A DNA stretch of 64,000 bases, from positions 1 through 64,000 of the forward strand of contig NZ_JABFMV010000014.1 of NCBI RefSeq assembly GCF_013359685.1. Reading direction: 5' to 3'. Origin of the DNA: Leifsonia sp. C5G2 (lineage in GTDB: Bacteria > Actinomycetota > Actinomycetes > Actinomycetales > Microbacteriaceae). Positions 54,914-64,000 of the stretch are shown here, piece after piece (the stretch's first letter is position 1; every line of letters begins with the position of its first letter). Under the pieces are notes generated by a model. It was not told the origin of the DNA. It searched no databases and was given only the letters and a program-made list of their open reading frames with translations. The translations under genes were made by a program, and so were the position numbers.

Positions 54914-56491
54914 ATGACCGCAACACGCGAGCCCGGCAAGACCGCGGCCCAGCACACCAGAGCCGACGGAACGCCGGCCCCGTCTCCCGACCACGTCAAG
55001 CCGCACCCGTTCGCATCGGTGCCGCACAAGCCGGCCATCGGCGCGCCGGGGACGACCGCGACGAAATTCATGTCGCTCACCCAGCTGGCGATGCTGACCG
55101 TCGTCGCTGTGGCATCGCTCCGCAGCCTCCCGGCCATGGCCGGCTACGGGCTCGGCTCGATCACACTGTTCATCATCCCCGCGATCTTCTTCTTGATCCC
55201 GGTGGCCCTGGTTGCCGCCGAGCTCGCGACGGGCTGGAAGGGCGGCGTGTTCACCTGGGTCAGGATGGCGTTCGGCGAGCGCTGGGGGTTCCAGGCGATC
55301 TGGCTGCAGTGGGTGCAGAACGTGGTCTGGTACCCGACGCAGATCGCGTTCATCGCCGCGTCGCTGGCGTTCGTGTTCCTCGACCCGAACCTGGCGAACT
55401 CCGGCTTCTACACCGCGATCGTGATCCTGGTCATCTACTGGTTCTCGACGTTCATCACGCTGCGCGGCGGCAACCTGTTCGCCAAGGTCGGGTCGTGGTC
55501 GGGGCTCGCCGGCACGATCTTCCCCGGCGTGCTGCTGATCCTGTTCGGGGCCATCTGGCTCGGCACAGGGCATACCAGCGAGACGCCGCTGACGGCGTCG
55601 GCGGTCATCCCGCCGTTCACCGGGATCGCGTCGATCGTGCTCATCGTGTCGAACGTGCTCGCCTACGCGGGCATGGAGGTGAACGCGGTCCACGCGAACG
55701 ACCTGAAGAACCCCGGCAAGGGCTACCCGAAGACGGTGCTCATCTCGTCGATCCTCATCCTCGGCATCTTCATCTTCCCGACCATCGCGATCGCGGTGGC
55801 GGTGCCGTCGTCGGAGCTCGGCCTGACCACCGGCATCAACCTGGCGTTCAAGACGTTCTTCGACGCGTGGGGGATGGACTGGGCGACCCCGGTGATCTCG
55901 CTGCTGATCGCGCTCGGCGCCTTCGCCTCCGTCGTGACGTGGATCGCGGGGCCGTCCCGGGGTCTGCTCGCGGCGGCGCGCTCGGGCTACCTGCCGGCGT
56001 TCCTGCAGCGCAGGAACAAGGCGGGCGTGCAGGTCGGCATCCTGAGCGTGCAGGGGATCGTGGTGACGCTGCTCGCGTCGCTGTTCATCTTCGTGCCCAA
56101 CATCAACACGGCGTTCATCCTGCTGGTCGACATGGCCGCGGCGCTGTACCTGATCATGTACATGATGATGTTCGCGGCGGCGATCCGCCTGCGCCGCACG
56201 CACCCGCAGGTGAAGCGCACCTACCGCACGCCGGCGATGGGCCTGATCGCGACGATCGGCTTCGTCGCCTGCCTCGCGGCCTTCCTGCTCGGCTTCGTGC
56301 CGCCGGCGGGCTTCGCGCAGGGGGCTCCGGGATGGGCGTACCCGGCCCTGGTGGGGGTGGTCGTGATCCTGCTGGGCGTCCCGCCGCTCATCTTCTACGC
56401 GGCGAGACGCCCCGGCTGGGACCAGCGGACGCCTGAGGAGAAGGCGACCTTCGACGACGTCCTCGTGAACCCCCCGGACAAGCCCGAGTAG
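54914..56491 (+). CDS. gadC: Glutamate/GABA antiporter-like APC permease
   Basis: 525-aa amino-acid/polyamine/organocation permease with about 12 membrane segments after a 50-residue hydrophilic N-terminus. FMSLTQLAMLTVVAVASLRSLPAMAGYGLGS is the GadC-type TM1 region (cf. LRSLP of E. coli GadC). Exchanges extracellular glutamate for GABA. Last residues (DDVLVNPPDKPE) are hydrophilic but short, so the regulatory C-plug of E. coli GadC is not evident. Starts 64 bp after gadB. Confidence 0.88.
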   Translation: MTATREPGKTAAQHTRADGTPAPSPDHVKPHPFASVPHKPAIGAPGTTATKFMSLTQLAMLTVVAVASLRSLPAMAGYGLGSITLFIIPAIFFLIPVALVAAELATGWKGGVFTWVRMAFGERWGFQAIWLQWVQNVVWYPTQIAFIAASLAFVFLDPNLANSGFYTAIVILVIYWFSTFITLRGGNLFAKVGSWSGLAGTIFPGVLLILFGAIWLGTGHTSETPLTASAVIPPFTGIASIVLIVSNVLAYAGMEVNAVHANDLKNPGKGYPKTVLISSILILGIFIFPTIAIAVAVPSSELGLTTGINLAFKTFFDAWGMDWATPVISLLIALGAFASVVTWIAGPSRGLLAAARSGYLPAFLQRRNKAGVQVGILSVQGIVVTLLASLFIFVPNINTAFILLVDMAAALYLIMYMMMFAAAIRLRRTHPQVKRTYRTPAMGLIATIGFVACLAAFLLGFVPPAGFAQGAPGWAYPALVGVVVILLGVPPLIFYAARRPGWDQRTPEEKATFDDVLVNPPDKPE

Positions 56492-56495
56492 ACAA

Positions 56496-56561
56496 CCGTC
56501 AGCTCCTGAGTTGTTCGTCCTTTCGCGCGGCGTGTCGCTCGAAGAACTCAGGAGCTGACGG
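56496..56561. repeat. Family A intergenic palindrome, copy 4
   Basis: CCGTCAGCTCCTGAGTT (56496-56512) pairs perfectly with its complement (56545-56561). A G-G mismatch and a 4-bp inner stem TTCG/CGAA follow. The loop holds GCGGCGTGTCGC (56527-56538), identical to copy 1 although the arms are unrelated. It follows the gadC stop and may also end that transcript. Confidence 0.85.
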
Positions 56562-56583
56562 CTTGGGAGCGCGGAGTCCCCGG

Positions 56584-57489
56584 TCAGGCGGCGGCGCGGG
56601 CGAAGTAGTGTCCGGCGGCCAGGTCCTCGAGGAGGGTCGGGCCGGTGGGCCGCCAGTCGTACCGCGCCTGGGTGAGGGTGCTGGAGGCGGGGATGTCGAG
56701 CGAGAAGAACCGGCCGATCCAGCCGAAGTGCGCCTCGACGTCCTCCGGTGCGATGGATGCGACGGGCACGCCCGCGCCCCGGCCGATGGCTCCGGCGATG
56801 TCGCGGGCCGCGATACCTTCCTCGCCCACGGCGTGAACGACGTTCGCGACGCCCGGGTTCTCGAGGGCCTGCGCCACCAGGCGCCCGGCGTCGGAGCGGT
56901 GGACGGCCGCCCACCGGTTGGCGCCGTCGCCCACGTACCCGGCGACGCCGGTGCGCCGTGCCGCCTCGACCAGCACGGCCGTGAAGCCGTGGTCGCCGTC
57001 CCCGTGCACCGTCGGGGCGAACCGCAGGGCGACCGGCTGGATGCCGCGCTCGGCGAACCCGAGCGCCAGCGCCTCGGCGCCGCCGCGGGGAGCGTCGGGG
57101 CCGGTGAAGGGCGAGGCGTCCTCCTCCGTCGCCGGGCGATCCGGCGCGACCATCGCGATGCCGGAGGCGAACAGCAGCGCCTTGCCCGTGCCGGCGAGCG
57201 CGTCGCCGAAGGTCTCCATGACGGCACGCTCGGTGCGTCCGGAGGCGGCGTAGTCGCTGAAGTCGTGCTTGAAGCCGAGGTGGATGACGGCGTCCGCGGA
57301 CTCCGCGGCGGTCCTCAGCGTGCCGAGGTCGTCGAGGCTGCCGGGGATGGCGGCGACTCCTGCGGCGCGCAAGCGTGCGGCGGAGTCCTCCGAGCGGGCG
57401 ATTCCGCTCACCTCGTGCCCGGCCGCGAGCAGTTCGGGTACGACGGCCGAGCCGATCCATCCCGAAGCCCCCGTCATGAAGACGCGCAT
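56584..57489 (-). CDS. NAD-dependent epimerase/dehydratase-like SDR
   Basis: 301-aa extended SDR. RVFMTGASGWIGSAVVPELLAAGHEVSG is the Rossmann start. Candidate active-site Ser/Tyr regions lie near AVMETFGDALAGTGKALLFASG. Resembles NAD(P)-dependent oxidoreductases found beside TetR regulators. Divergent from the TetR gene, which probably controls it through the direct repeats at 57522-57570. Confidence 0.82.
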   Translation of the reverse strand: MRVFMTGASGWIGSAVVPELLAAGHEVSGIARSEDSAARLRAAGVAAIPGSLDDLGTLRTAAESADAVIHLGFKHDFSDYAASGRTERAVMETFGDALAGTGKALLFASGIAMVAPDRPATEEDASPFTGPDAPRGGAEALALGFAERGIQPVALRFAPTVHGDGDHGFTAVLVEAARRTGVAGYVGDGANRWAAVHRSDAGRLVAQALENPGVANVVHAVGEEGIAARDIAGAIGRGAGVPVASIAPEDVEAHFGWIGRFFSLDIPASSTLTQARYDWRPTGPTLLEDLAAGHYFARAAA

Positions 57490-57521
57490 GGCGTTCTCCT
57501 TTCCGTGTCGACATCCGGATG

Positions 57522-57570
57522 ATGTCAGAAACTGTCGTCAGCCTAGCACTCATGTCAGTTGCTGTCATCA
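57522..57570. promoter_or_regulatory. Two 19-bp direct repeats, 30 bp apart (TetR operators)
   Basis: ATGTCAGAAACTGTCGTCA (57522-57540) and ATGTCAGTTGCTGTCATCA (57552-57570) match at 15 of 19 positions, exactly 30 bp (about three helix turns) apart. They lie in the 94-bp gap between the divergent SDR and TetR genes, the expected place for autoregulatory operators. Confidence 0.75.
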
Positions 57571-57583
57571 CTATGATTCTCGT

Positions 57584-58147
57584 ATGGGACGTTGGGAGCC
57601 GGACGCGCGCGGGCGCATGGCGCAGGCCGCGCTCGAGCTGTATCTCGACCCCGGCTACGAGCAGACGACCGTCGCCGACATCGCCGAGCGCGCCGGTGTG
57701 ACCGAGCGCACGTTTTTCCGTCACTTCGCCGACAAGCGCGAGGTGCTGTTCTCGGGCTCCGAGCAGTTCCAGCAGGTCGTGCTGGCGGCGATCGCCGCCG
57801 CACCGGAGAGCACCTCGCCGCTCGACGCCGCCGCTGCGGGCCTGGATGCGGCGGCCACGGCGCTGCAGAACCAGCCCGACCCGACGTTCCCGCGCCGCCG
57901 CGCCGCCGTGATCGCGGCGAACCCCAGCCTCCAGGAGCGCGAGCTGCTCAAGATGGCCACGCTCGCGACCGCCTCCGCGCAGGCGCTGGTCGCCCGCGGC
58001 GTGGAGCCCGGCGAGGCCGCGATCGCCGCTGAGGCCGCCGGCGCCGCCTTCCGGCTGGCCTTCGAGCGCTGGACCGGCTCCGACGAGCCGCTCGATCTAC
58101 GCGCCCTGCTGGCGGACGGGATCGCCCGCTTCCGCGCCCTCGCCTGA
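57584..58147 (+). CDS. TetR-family regulator
   Basis: 187-aa repressor with N-terminal HTH (TTVADIAERAGVTERTFFRHFADKREVL) and a helical ligand-binding domain. ATG 57584. Divergent from the SDR gene and probably binding the direct repeats at 57522-57570 between them. Ligand unknown. Confidence 0.9.
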   Translation: MGRWEPDARGRMAQAALELYLDPGYEQTTVADIAERAGVTERTFFRHFADKREVLFSGSEQFQQVVLAAIAAAPESTSPLDAAAAGLDAAATALQNQPDPTFPRRRAAVIAANPSLQERELLKMATLATASAQALVARGVEPGEAAIAAEAAGAAFRLAFERWTGSDEPLDLRALLADGIARFRALA

Positions 58148-58255
58148 CCCGCCGTACGCATCTGGGTCGTTCGTCCCACTGTGCCCACAACTGGGGCGCG
58201 GCTTCCTGTATGCAAATACATCGACCTGCCGCTAGAAAGGACAGAACGACCGTTT

Positions 58256-58331
58256 CACCTGCCCGATACAGGTGAGCCGCTTTCCGAGAGCGACAGGCCG
58301 TTACCACCCGAATTGTGCCCTTGGGGGACAC
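58256..58331 (+). promoter_or_regulatory. Structured 5' leader of the surface protein gene
   Basis: CACCTG (58256-58261) and CAGGTG (58269-58274) form a hairpin. Just before the start codon, GTGCCC (58315-58320) can pair with GGGACAC (58325-58331, one bulge), which would hide the ribosome site. No known riboswitch is recognised; the rest of 58148-58255 shows nothing clear. Confidence 0.4.
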
Positions 58332-61300
58332 GTGCTTACCCGACGCCTCTTGGCGCGCGCCCGAACGCGCCTCGCTGCCCGAAAGTCCACCACTCTCCGT
58401 GCCTCCGCGGCCGTCGCCACCGGCGTCGTGCTCGCGCTGGTCGGCTCCCTCGCCATCGGCGTGCCGGCCGCCAGCGCGGACGACCTCGGCTCCGGTGTGC
58501 TCAACCTGTCGAAGACGTCCGACGTCAGCGACATCGCGCCGGGGCAGCAGTTCCTCTACACGATCAACTACGGGTGCTCCTCCACCACCACCGGGTGCGT
58601 GAACGCCGCCATCACCGACCCGGTCCCCGCGCCGCTCGTCGTCGTGGGCCAACCCAACGTCGTCGGCGCGGGCAGCGTCACCGCGACGGTGACGGGCAAC
58701 ACCGTGAAGGTGGCGTTCCAGGATTCCGTCCCCAACACCACCCCCGCGAGCACGGGCCTCGCCGCCGGGACGACCGGAAGCGTCCAGGTGCAGGTGAAGC
58801 TGCCGGACACCGTCGCCAAGTCGTTCGACGGTCAGACGCTGACCAACACGGCGACCTTCGCGGCGACCAACGCGACGACGGTCACCGCCTCGCACGGGGT
58901 CGTCGTCCATGTCCCAGATGTGATCTCCGCCACCGTCGGCAAGACCTGGACCCCGTCGGCGACGCAGTTCAAGCCGGGCGAGAGCTCGACGGCGACGCTG
59001 CAGGTGAGCAACACGTCCAACATCCCCGCCTCCACGCTCACGATCGCCGAGCCGGCCGACCCGGCGGCGGCGGGCGCGACCTTCCGCTTCTACGACCTCA
59101 CCGGCTTCGGCGCGGTCACCTTCCCTGCCGGCGCGGACACCGTCCAGGTCTCGGCGCTGACCTCCGCCGGATGGTCCGACGGCCCCGCCGGCTCCGTCCC
59201 CGTGCTCCCCTCGAATGTGGTCGCCGGTGACGTGACGGGTCTCCGTTTCGCCTTCAGCTCCAGCACGGGTACGACGATCGCCGCGGGAGGCGCGGCCGGA
59301 TCCGTCGCGATCTCGCTGGCCCAGCGCGCGACCGACCGCATCGACGGCTCCAGCATCGCCGCGGGCGGGACCCGCACCAACGTGGCCGGGGGCTCCGTGA
59401 CCACCGCGGGTGGCACCGCCCAGGCGACGCCCGCCACCGCGCAGCAGACCATCGCGCCGCTGACGGTCACGGTCTCGGCCGACAAGTCGTTCAGCGTCCC
59501 GCAGCTGCCCGCCGGCCAGACGACGCGCGCATCCCTCACGGCGAGGAACACCTCCACCGGAGCGCTCGACACCCTGACGGTGCGGGAGCCGGGCTCCGGC
59601 TCGTTCTTCTCGGACAAGATCCTCTTCGGCGGGTTCGCCGGCTCCTCCGCGTGGCCGCAGGGCGCCACCGCGGGCCAGGTCACCTGGTTCGTCGACTCCG
59701 GCGCCGCGCCCGCCGACTCCGCGTTCGACACCGCGTCCGGCCTCCCGTCGGTGCCGACGCTCGCCTCCGGGCAGCACATCACCGGGTTCCAGGTCACCTA
59801 CACCGGATCGATCGCCACCGGTGCGTCGGCCGTCATCCCGTTCGATGTGAAGACCACGCTCGACGCCGGCCCAACAGCCTCCGGTTTCACCACCTACTCG
59901 AACACCGTCGCCGTGACCGGCACCAACGCCGCGGGCACCGCCTCCGACACCGCCGGTGCCGACCTCGAGGTCTACTTCCCCGAGGTGATCGTCGGGCTGA
60001 AGAAGACCGTCTCGCCCGCCGCGCCTGCCGTGATCCTGCCCGGAGGCTCCAGCCTCGTGCAGCTGTCGGCGCAGACCCCGGCGGGCACCAGCTCCGTGCG
60101 TCCCGACTCCATCGTGATCACCGAGCCGCAGGATGCGTCGTCCGCCTACTGGAACGCGTTCGACGCGACCGCGATCGCGCCCACCTCTGTTCCCGAGGGC
60201 TCGACGTTGACCGTCGAGTACACGACGGACGGCACCACCTGGTCCACCCTCGAGACCGTCGACGCCACCGCCAAGGCCGTGATCTACTCGCGCGTGCTCG
60301 ACACCAAGCTGCCCGCGGGGACCACCCACACCGACGTCCGGGGGCTCCGCTTCACGTTCGCCGACGCCGGCGGGTTCGGTCAGGCGACCAACGTGAAGCC
60401 CGCGATCACCTTCGTCGCCCGCGGCACGCTGCGCGATCAGTCCGGTCCGACCAACCCGGGAACCTACCCGGCGGCCACCGCCTACCAGAACTGCGCGGTC
60501 ACGACCGCAGAGGGCACGGTCAACGGCGGCCAGGTCATCACGAGCGCGCCGGCGACCGACTGCGGCACCGTCAGCATCCAGGCCACCACCGGCGGCCCCG
60601 GCGACGGCGGCGTCGCCGCGAGCAAGAAGTGGGACCAGGCAGGCGCGGTGCTGCAGGCGCAGTCCCGCACGACGACCGGCGCCACGCTCGGCTGGGGCAC
60701 CCAGGTCACGGGCATGCGGACGATGACCGTGCAGGATGCGGCGACGCCGTCGCCCGTCTCCGGCAGCGTTTTCCAGGCCTTCGACCTGGTGCGCATCGAC
60801 GCCATCACGCCGACGCAGACCAGCGGGGCCACCTACGACCCCCTCATCCGGTGGGATGCGGTGACCCGCGTCGAGCTGTTCGACGGGGCCTCGTGGAACG
60901 ACATCACCACGAAGGCGTGCTCCACGACAGGATCCTGTGACGGCCGCTTCGCCGGCTACACGCTCAGCACGGCCGAGAAGGCGTCGACGCAGGGCGTGCG
61001 GCTGACCTTCGCCGAGAGCCCGAACCGTCAGGCGGCCATCGACGCCTCCGCCGACCCCACCGCCCCGGCGGTCGGCTCCGGCGTCGCGAGCGCCTCCCTC
61101 GGCGCCTTCCCGGGCGCCGACCAGAACGCGCGGACGATCCACCTCGACCTCCAGCTGCGCAACAGCGTGCGCGGGAGCACCACGAACGACTGGGTGACCG
61201 GGACGCGCACCTACAACATGGGCACGCCGGGAGCGGTCGACAACCAGGTTGCCGTCACCGGCAACCCTGCGGCCGGCGGCAGCTTCACCCGGTTGGCGGA

Positions 61301-64000
61301 CGACCACACGCTCATCGTCGACCCGACGCTGACGACGAAGGTCACCAAGACCGCCTCGCCGACGACGATGGTGATCCCGCAGCCCGACGTGCCGGACGCC
61401 AGCTACCCGACCACGGTCTACACCGAGACGATCAAGAACACCTCGGCCACCAACACCTGGCAGCTGCGGCTCAACGACCCGATCGCCTGCTCCAACGCCA
61501 ACACCGCGGACCCGTGCGACTTCGGCGCCTACGACCCGGCGTCGAACCCGTTCGAGCGGCTGAACCTGACCTCGATCGCCATCAACACGACCCAGGCGTC
61601 CGGTGTCCGGGCCGCCGAGAGCTCGGTCTCCCTCCTGCACCGCGCCGCGGACGGCACGCTCACCGTTCAGACCGTCACGCTCGCGCAGGCCGCAGGGATG
61701 ACCCCGGCGTCGCTCGCCGACGTCGTCGGCGTCAGCGCGATGTTCCGCGGCTCCGACGCGCAGGGCAGCGTGGGCACCGGCGGCACCATCGCCCCCGGGC
61801 AGCAGGTCACCGTCACAATGAACGCGCAGCTGCGGTCGACCGGCCGCACCAGCGGCGCGGCGCCGGTCCCCGGCACCGTCACGAACACGGCGACCGGAAC
61901 CCTCCACGACAACGTCTACCCGACGGCCGTGGCCGAGGACACCACCAGCGCGTCCGTCACGCTGGCCAACGGCAACCTGCAGGTGACCACCGCGAAGACG
62001 TTCAACCCGACGAGCACCCTGCAGGCGGCGCCGAAGGACCCGATCCAGGTCGCACTGCAGGCCCGCTCCGCCGGCACGCTCGCCCCGAAGGTCCTGGTGA
62101 TCGAGGACTCGGCCACCACCTTCTGGAACGCGTTCACGCTGAAGTCTTTCACCCAGCCGACGCCCCCGACGGGCGCCGACCGCGTCCAGGTCGACGCGCG
62201 CACCGGCCTCGGCGCCCTGGCGGCGTGGACGACGGGCACGCCGACGACCATGACCGCGGCCGCACTGCCGACCGGGATCGCGGCGGCCGACGTCACCGGC
62301 CTGCGCTTCACCTTCACCAAGGCAGACGGCACGGCGTTCGCCGCCAGCGCCAGCGGCAACAACGTCACGCTCAACGTGTCGCTGCGGCCGACCCTGCGCG
62401 ACGGCTCCGGCCCGGTGACCTCGACGATCGTCGCCTCGCCCATGCCGGGGGAGACGGCGGCCGGCACCATCACGGACGCCGTGACCGCCGACGCGTCGTA
62501 CAACACCGTCAAGGCGACGCAGGCCCGCGCCACCGCCGCCTTCACCGTCCTGCCGGGAACGGCGACGCTGGCGGTCGAGAAGACCAGCCCGGGTCAGGCC
62601 GCGTCCGGTCGTGAGGTGAACTGGACGCTCCGCTTCAAGAACACCGGCACCGGCATCCTCCCGAACCCGGTCGTCACCGACACCCTCCCGTCGAACGGCT
62701 CGCTGCTGTTCGTGCCGACCAACGTGCCCTCGTACAGCACGTCGACCGGCGGGACGCTGCCCGTCGACCCGGCGGCGGTGACGCGCAGCTTCGACGCGGC
62801 CTCCGGCACGATCCGCTTCACCTGGCCGGCGGGCTCCGCGCTCGCACCGGGCGAGACCTACAGCATCACCCTGGCGCTGCAGATCAAGCCGGGACTCGCG
62901 CCCTCGACCACGGCGGTCAACACGTTCGGCGTGAAGACCGACCGCACCCTCGACTCCGGAGGCTGCACCGCGCTCAACCCCGGCAACGGCCGCGCCGTCT
63001 CCCTGACGGCGGGCGTCTGCTCCACCAGCAACGTGGTGACCACCCTCTCGCAGGGCTCGTTCACGGCCTCCAAGGGCGTGCGGTCGGACACCGGCGAGGC
63101 GCAGAACGTCGCCAACGCCTCCGTGCCCTGCACGGCGGACGCCGACGGCTACTACCGCTACCCGTGCGCGGCCGCCAGCGGCATCGGCCACACGGACACC
63201 TGGAAGCTCGAGATGATCAACGGCGGCAACGTCGCCGCGACGGCGCTCACCGCCGTGGACGTCTTCCCGCGCAACGGCGACGTCGGCGTGGTCGACCCGT
63301 CGTCCCGCGGGTCGGTGTACGCGCCGCGGTTCAACGGCGACATCGCCTACCTCCCGTCCGCCGAGGTCGCGGGATCGGCGCTCGCCTGGTTCGTCACGAC
63401 CTCCGCCACGCCGTGCGTGAAGGAGATCACCCCGGGCGGCACCTGCCCCGGCGGCTCGTGGAGCCCGGCGTCGGCGGTCGGATCGACCATCGCCGCGGCC
63501 GACGTTACCGCGGTGAAGCTGGTCTTCGACTTCAGCAAGGCACCGGGCGGCGTCCTCCCGGCGGGCGCCTCCGTCAAGGTGACCTACAGCACCACGAACA
63601 TCCCGACCACGACGACGGGCGACGGCCGGGCGCCGGTCAGCGCACCCGTCACCGGGGTGCGCGCCTGGAACTCGTTCGGCTTCTACCCGACCTACGCATC
63701 CGGGTCGCAGCCGGCAGGTCCGCAGGAGCCGATCAAGGCGGGAGTGATCCTCACCGGCGGTCCGCTGCAGGTCACCAAGACCGTGACCGGGCCGGCGCAG
63801 CAGTTCGCCCCGTCGAGCTTCGTCGCCGACGTCTCGTGCACCATCGACGGCGTCGCGGTCGACCTCGGCAACCAGAAGTCCGTGACCCTGTCGGCCGCGG
63901 GTGGCTACACCGCCCGGATCGACGGCATCCCGACGGGCGCGGTCTGCGAGACGACCGAGCACGGCGCCACGGGCTCCTACGGCGAGTCGTCGCGGACGGT
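58332..64000 (+). CDS. Giant secreted surface protein, DUF11/DUF5979-type repeats (3' end outside window)
   Basis: Open frame of 1889 codons running off the window end. GTG 58332 has GGGGGA upstream. An Arg-rich N-terminus and hydrophobic stretch end at PAASA (residue 49), a likely signal cleavage site, so the mature chain starts DDLGSGVLNLSKTSD. The exported part is Thr/Ala/Gly-rich beta-sandwich repeats, each beginning near a Lys-Thr/Ser step: VGKTWTP (about 58933), SADKSFSV (59483), GLKKTVSP (60000), TTAKTFNP (61990), VEKTSPG (62575), VTKTVTGP (63775). Such DUF11-like modules may form Lys-Asn isopeptide bonds. The last visible module (FAPSSFVADVSCTIDG) resembles DUF5979. A C-terminal sorting signal is expected beyond the window. 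Probably cell-wall anchored adhesin-like. Confidence 0.85.
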   Translation, partial: MLTRRLLARARTRLAARKSTTLRASAAVATGVVLALVGSLAIGVPAASADDLGSGVLNLSKTSDVSDIAPGQQFLYTINYGCSSTTTGCVNAAITDPVPAPLVVVGQPNVVGAGSVTATVTGNTVKVAFQDSVPNTTPASTGLAAGTTGSVQVQVKLPDTVAKSFDGQTLTNTATFAATNATTVTASHGVVVHVPDVISATVGKTWTPSATQFKPGESSTATLQVSNTSNIPASTLTIAEPADPAAAGATFRFYDLTGFGAVTFPAGADTVQVSALTSAGWSDGPAGSVPVLPSNVVAGDVTGLRFAFSSSTGTTIAAGGAAGSVAISLAQRATDRIDGSSIAAGGTRTNVAGGSVTTAGGTAQATPATAQQTIAPLTVTVSADKSFSVPQLPAGQTTRASLTARNTSTGALDTLTVREPGSGSFFSDKILFGGFAGSSAWPQGATAGQVTWFVDSGAAPADSAFDTASGLPSVPTLASGQHITGFQVTYTGSIATGASAVIPFDVKTTLDAGPTASGFTTYSNTVAVTGTNAAGTASDTAGADLEVYFPEVIVGLKKTVSPAAPAVILPGGSSLVQLSAQTPAGTSSVRPDSIVITEPQDASSAYWNAFDATAIAPTSVPEGSTLTVEYTTDGTTWSTLETVDATAKAVIYSRVLDTKLPAGTTHTDVRGLRFTFADAGGFGQATNVKPAITFVARGTLRDQSGPTNPGTYPAATAYQNCAVTTAEGTVNGGQVITSAPATDCGTVSIQATTGGPGDGGVAASKKWDQAGAVLQAQSRTTTGATLGWGTQVTGMRTMTVQDAATPSPVSGSVFQAFDLVRIDAITPTQTSGATYDPLIRWDAVTRVELFDGASWNDITTKACSTTGSCDGRFAGYTLSTAEKASTQGVRLTFAESPNRQAAIDASADPTAPAVGSGVASASLGAFPGADQNARTIHLDLQLRNSVRGSTTNDWVTGTRTYNMGTPGAVDNQVAVTGNPAAGGSFTRLADDHTLIVDPTLTTKVTKTASPTTMVIPQPDVPDASYPTTVYTETIKNTSATNTWQLRLNDPIACSNANTADPCDFGAYDPASNPFERLNLTSIAINTTQASGVRAAESSVSLLHRAADGTLTVQTVTLAQAAGMTPASLADVVGVSAMFRGSDAQGSVGTGGTIAPGQQVTVTMNAQLRSTGRTSGAAPVPGTVTNTATGTLHDNVYPTAVAEDTTSASVTLANGNLQVTTAKTFNPTSTLQAAPKDPIQVALQARSAGTLAPKVLVIEDSATTFWNAFTLKSFTQPTPPTGADRVQVDARTGLGALAAWTTGTPTTMTAAALPTGIAAADVTGLRFTFTKADGTAFAASASGNNVTLNVSLRPTLRDGSGPVTSTIVASPMPGETAAGTITDAVTADASYNTVKATQARATAAFTVLPGTATLAVEKTSPGQAASGREVNWTLRFKNTGTGILPNPVVTDTLPSNGSLLFVPTNVPSYSTSTGGTLPVDPAAVTRSFDAASGTIRFTWPAGSALAPGETYSITLALQIKPGLAPSTTAVNTFGVKTDRTLDSGGCTALNPGNGRAVSLTAGVCSTSNVVTTLSQGSFTASKGVRSDTGEAQNVANASVPCTADADGYYRYPCAAASGIGHTDTWKLEMINGGNVAATALTAVDVFPRNGDVGVVDPSSRGSVYAPRFNGDIAYLPSAEVAGSALAWFVTTSATPCVKEITPGGTCPGGSWSPASAVGSTIAAADVTAVKLVFDFSKAPGGVLPAGASVKVTYSTTNIPTTTTGDGRAPVSAPVTGVRAWNSFGFYPTYASGSQPAGPQEPIKAGVILTGGPLQVTKTVTGPAQQFAPSSFVADVSCTIDGVAVDLGNQKSVTLSAAGGYTARIDGIPTGAVCETTEHGATGSYGESSRT

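Noticed and set aside
57948-63962. A very long minus-strand open frame (about 2000 codons)
   Set aside because: Its translation is Arg/Gly/Val-rich low-complexity sequence with no domain; it is the antisense of the surface-protein frame, whose opposite strand has few stops because of high GC.
1-64000. CRISPR array, rRNA or tRNA genes
   Set aside because: No regular spacer-repeat array and no rRNA or tRNA-like clover leaf was seen. The only regular tandem repeat (1371-1576) is contiguous and has no spacers.

Overview
The window is high-GC DNA (mostly 65-75% G+C) from an actinobacterium. Gene content points to Microbacteriaceae, Leifsonia-like: LacI-controlled sugar clusters, a DUF7882-type protein, a DUF6098 cluster, Rho_N/ChaB proteins, an EfeO/EfeB pair, and a DUF11/DUF5979-type surface protein. 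This assignment is inferred from protein families recalled from memory; no rRNA or tRNA is present to confirm it. Genes are packed tightly, with many ATGA/GTGA stop-start overlaps.

Layout. 0.4-5.6 kb: LacI regulator, a 35-bp tandem repeat array, then a kinase / GH4 glycosidase / FAD oxidoreductase operon. 5.6-8.6 kb: DUF7882 protein and a four-gene overlapping cluster (duplicated unknown protein, DUF6098, glycosyltransferase). 8.6-24.6 kb: housekeeping and hypothetical genes (Rieske-FAD oxidoreductase, PrmC-like methyltransferase, TspO-like, aldo/keto reductase, 5'-3' exonuclease, NUDIX, hydrolases) with two spots of gene decay (about 18.04-18.52 kb and 23.0 kb). 24.6-28.8 kb (minus): efeO-efeB and a phospholipase C-type phosphoesterase. 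29-33.2 kb: LuxR-type response regulator divergent from a multi-PAS hybrid histidine kinase. 33.3-39.6 kb: ribbon-helix-helix-like protein, lipoprotein, NRAMP-related transporter with two PRC-barrel-like proteins, glycosyltransferase, heme-oxygenase-like diiron protein with a CDGSH protein, a 39-aa acidic protein, CinA-type amidohydrolase and DUF6328. 39.7-48.4 kb: SDR, then a LacI-controlled deglycase/kinase/ABC importer set resembling fructosamine (Amadori) utilisation. 48.6-58.1 kb: AraC and TetR regulators, hydrolases, META lipoprotein, and a glutamate decarboxylase/antiporter pair. 58.3 kb to the end: an incomplete giant secreted surface protein.

The most unusual signal is between genes. 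Three families of intergenic palindromes recur. Family A (four copies) keeps an oriented core (CGGCGTGTCG) inside unrelated but perfectly self-complementary 11-18 bp arms, each interrupted by a single mismatch before an inner stem. Family B repeats the same logic with the core GCGCTCTTCGTGACGAAT. Family C (four copies) keeps arms GTCGGAGATTCG/CGAATCTCCGAC with a 13-nt loop. A shared LacI-type operator (TTGATACCGGTATCAA) ties together the 40.8-47.3 kb sugar genes; one copy overlaps the -35 element of a clear promoter.

All functional names come from reading motifs and remembered families; no database search was run.
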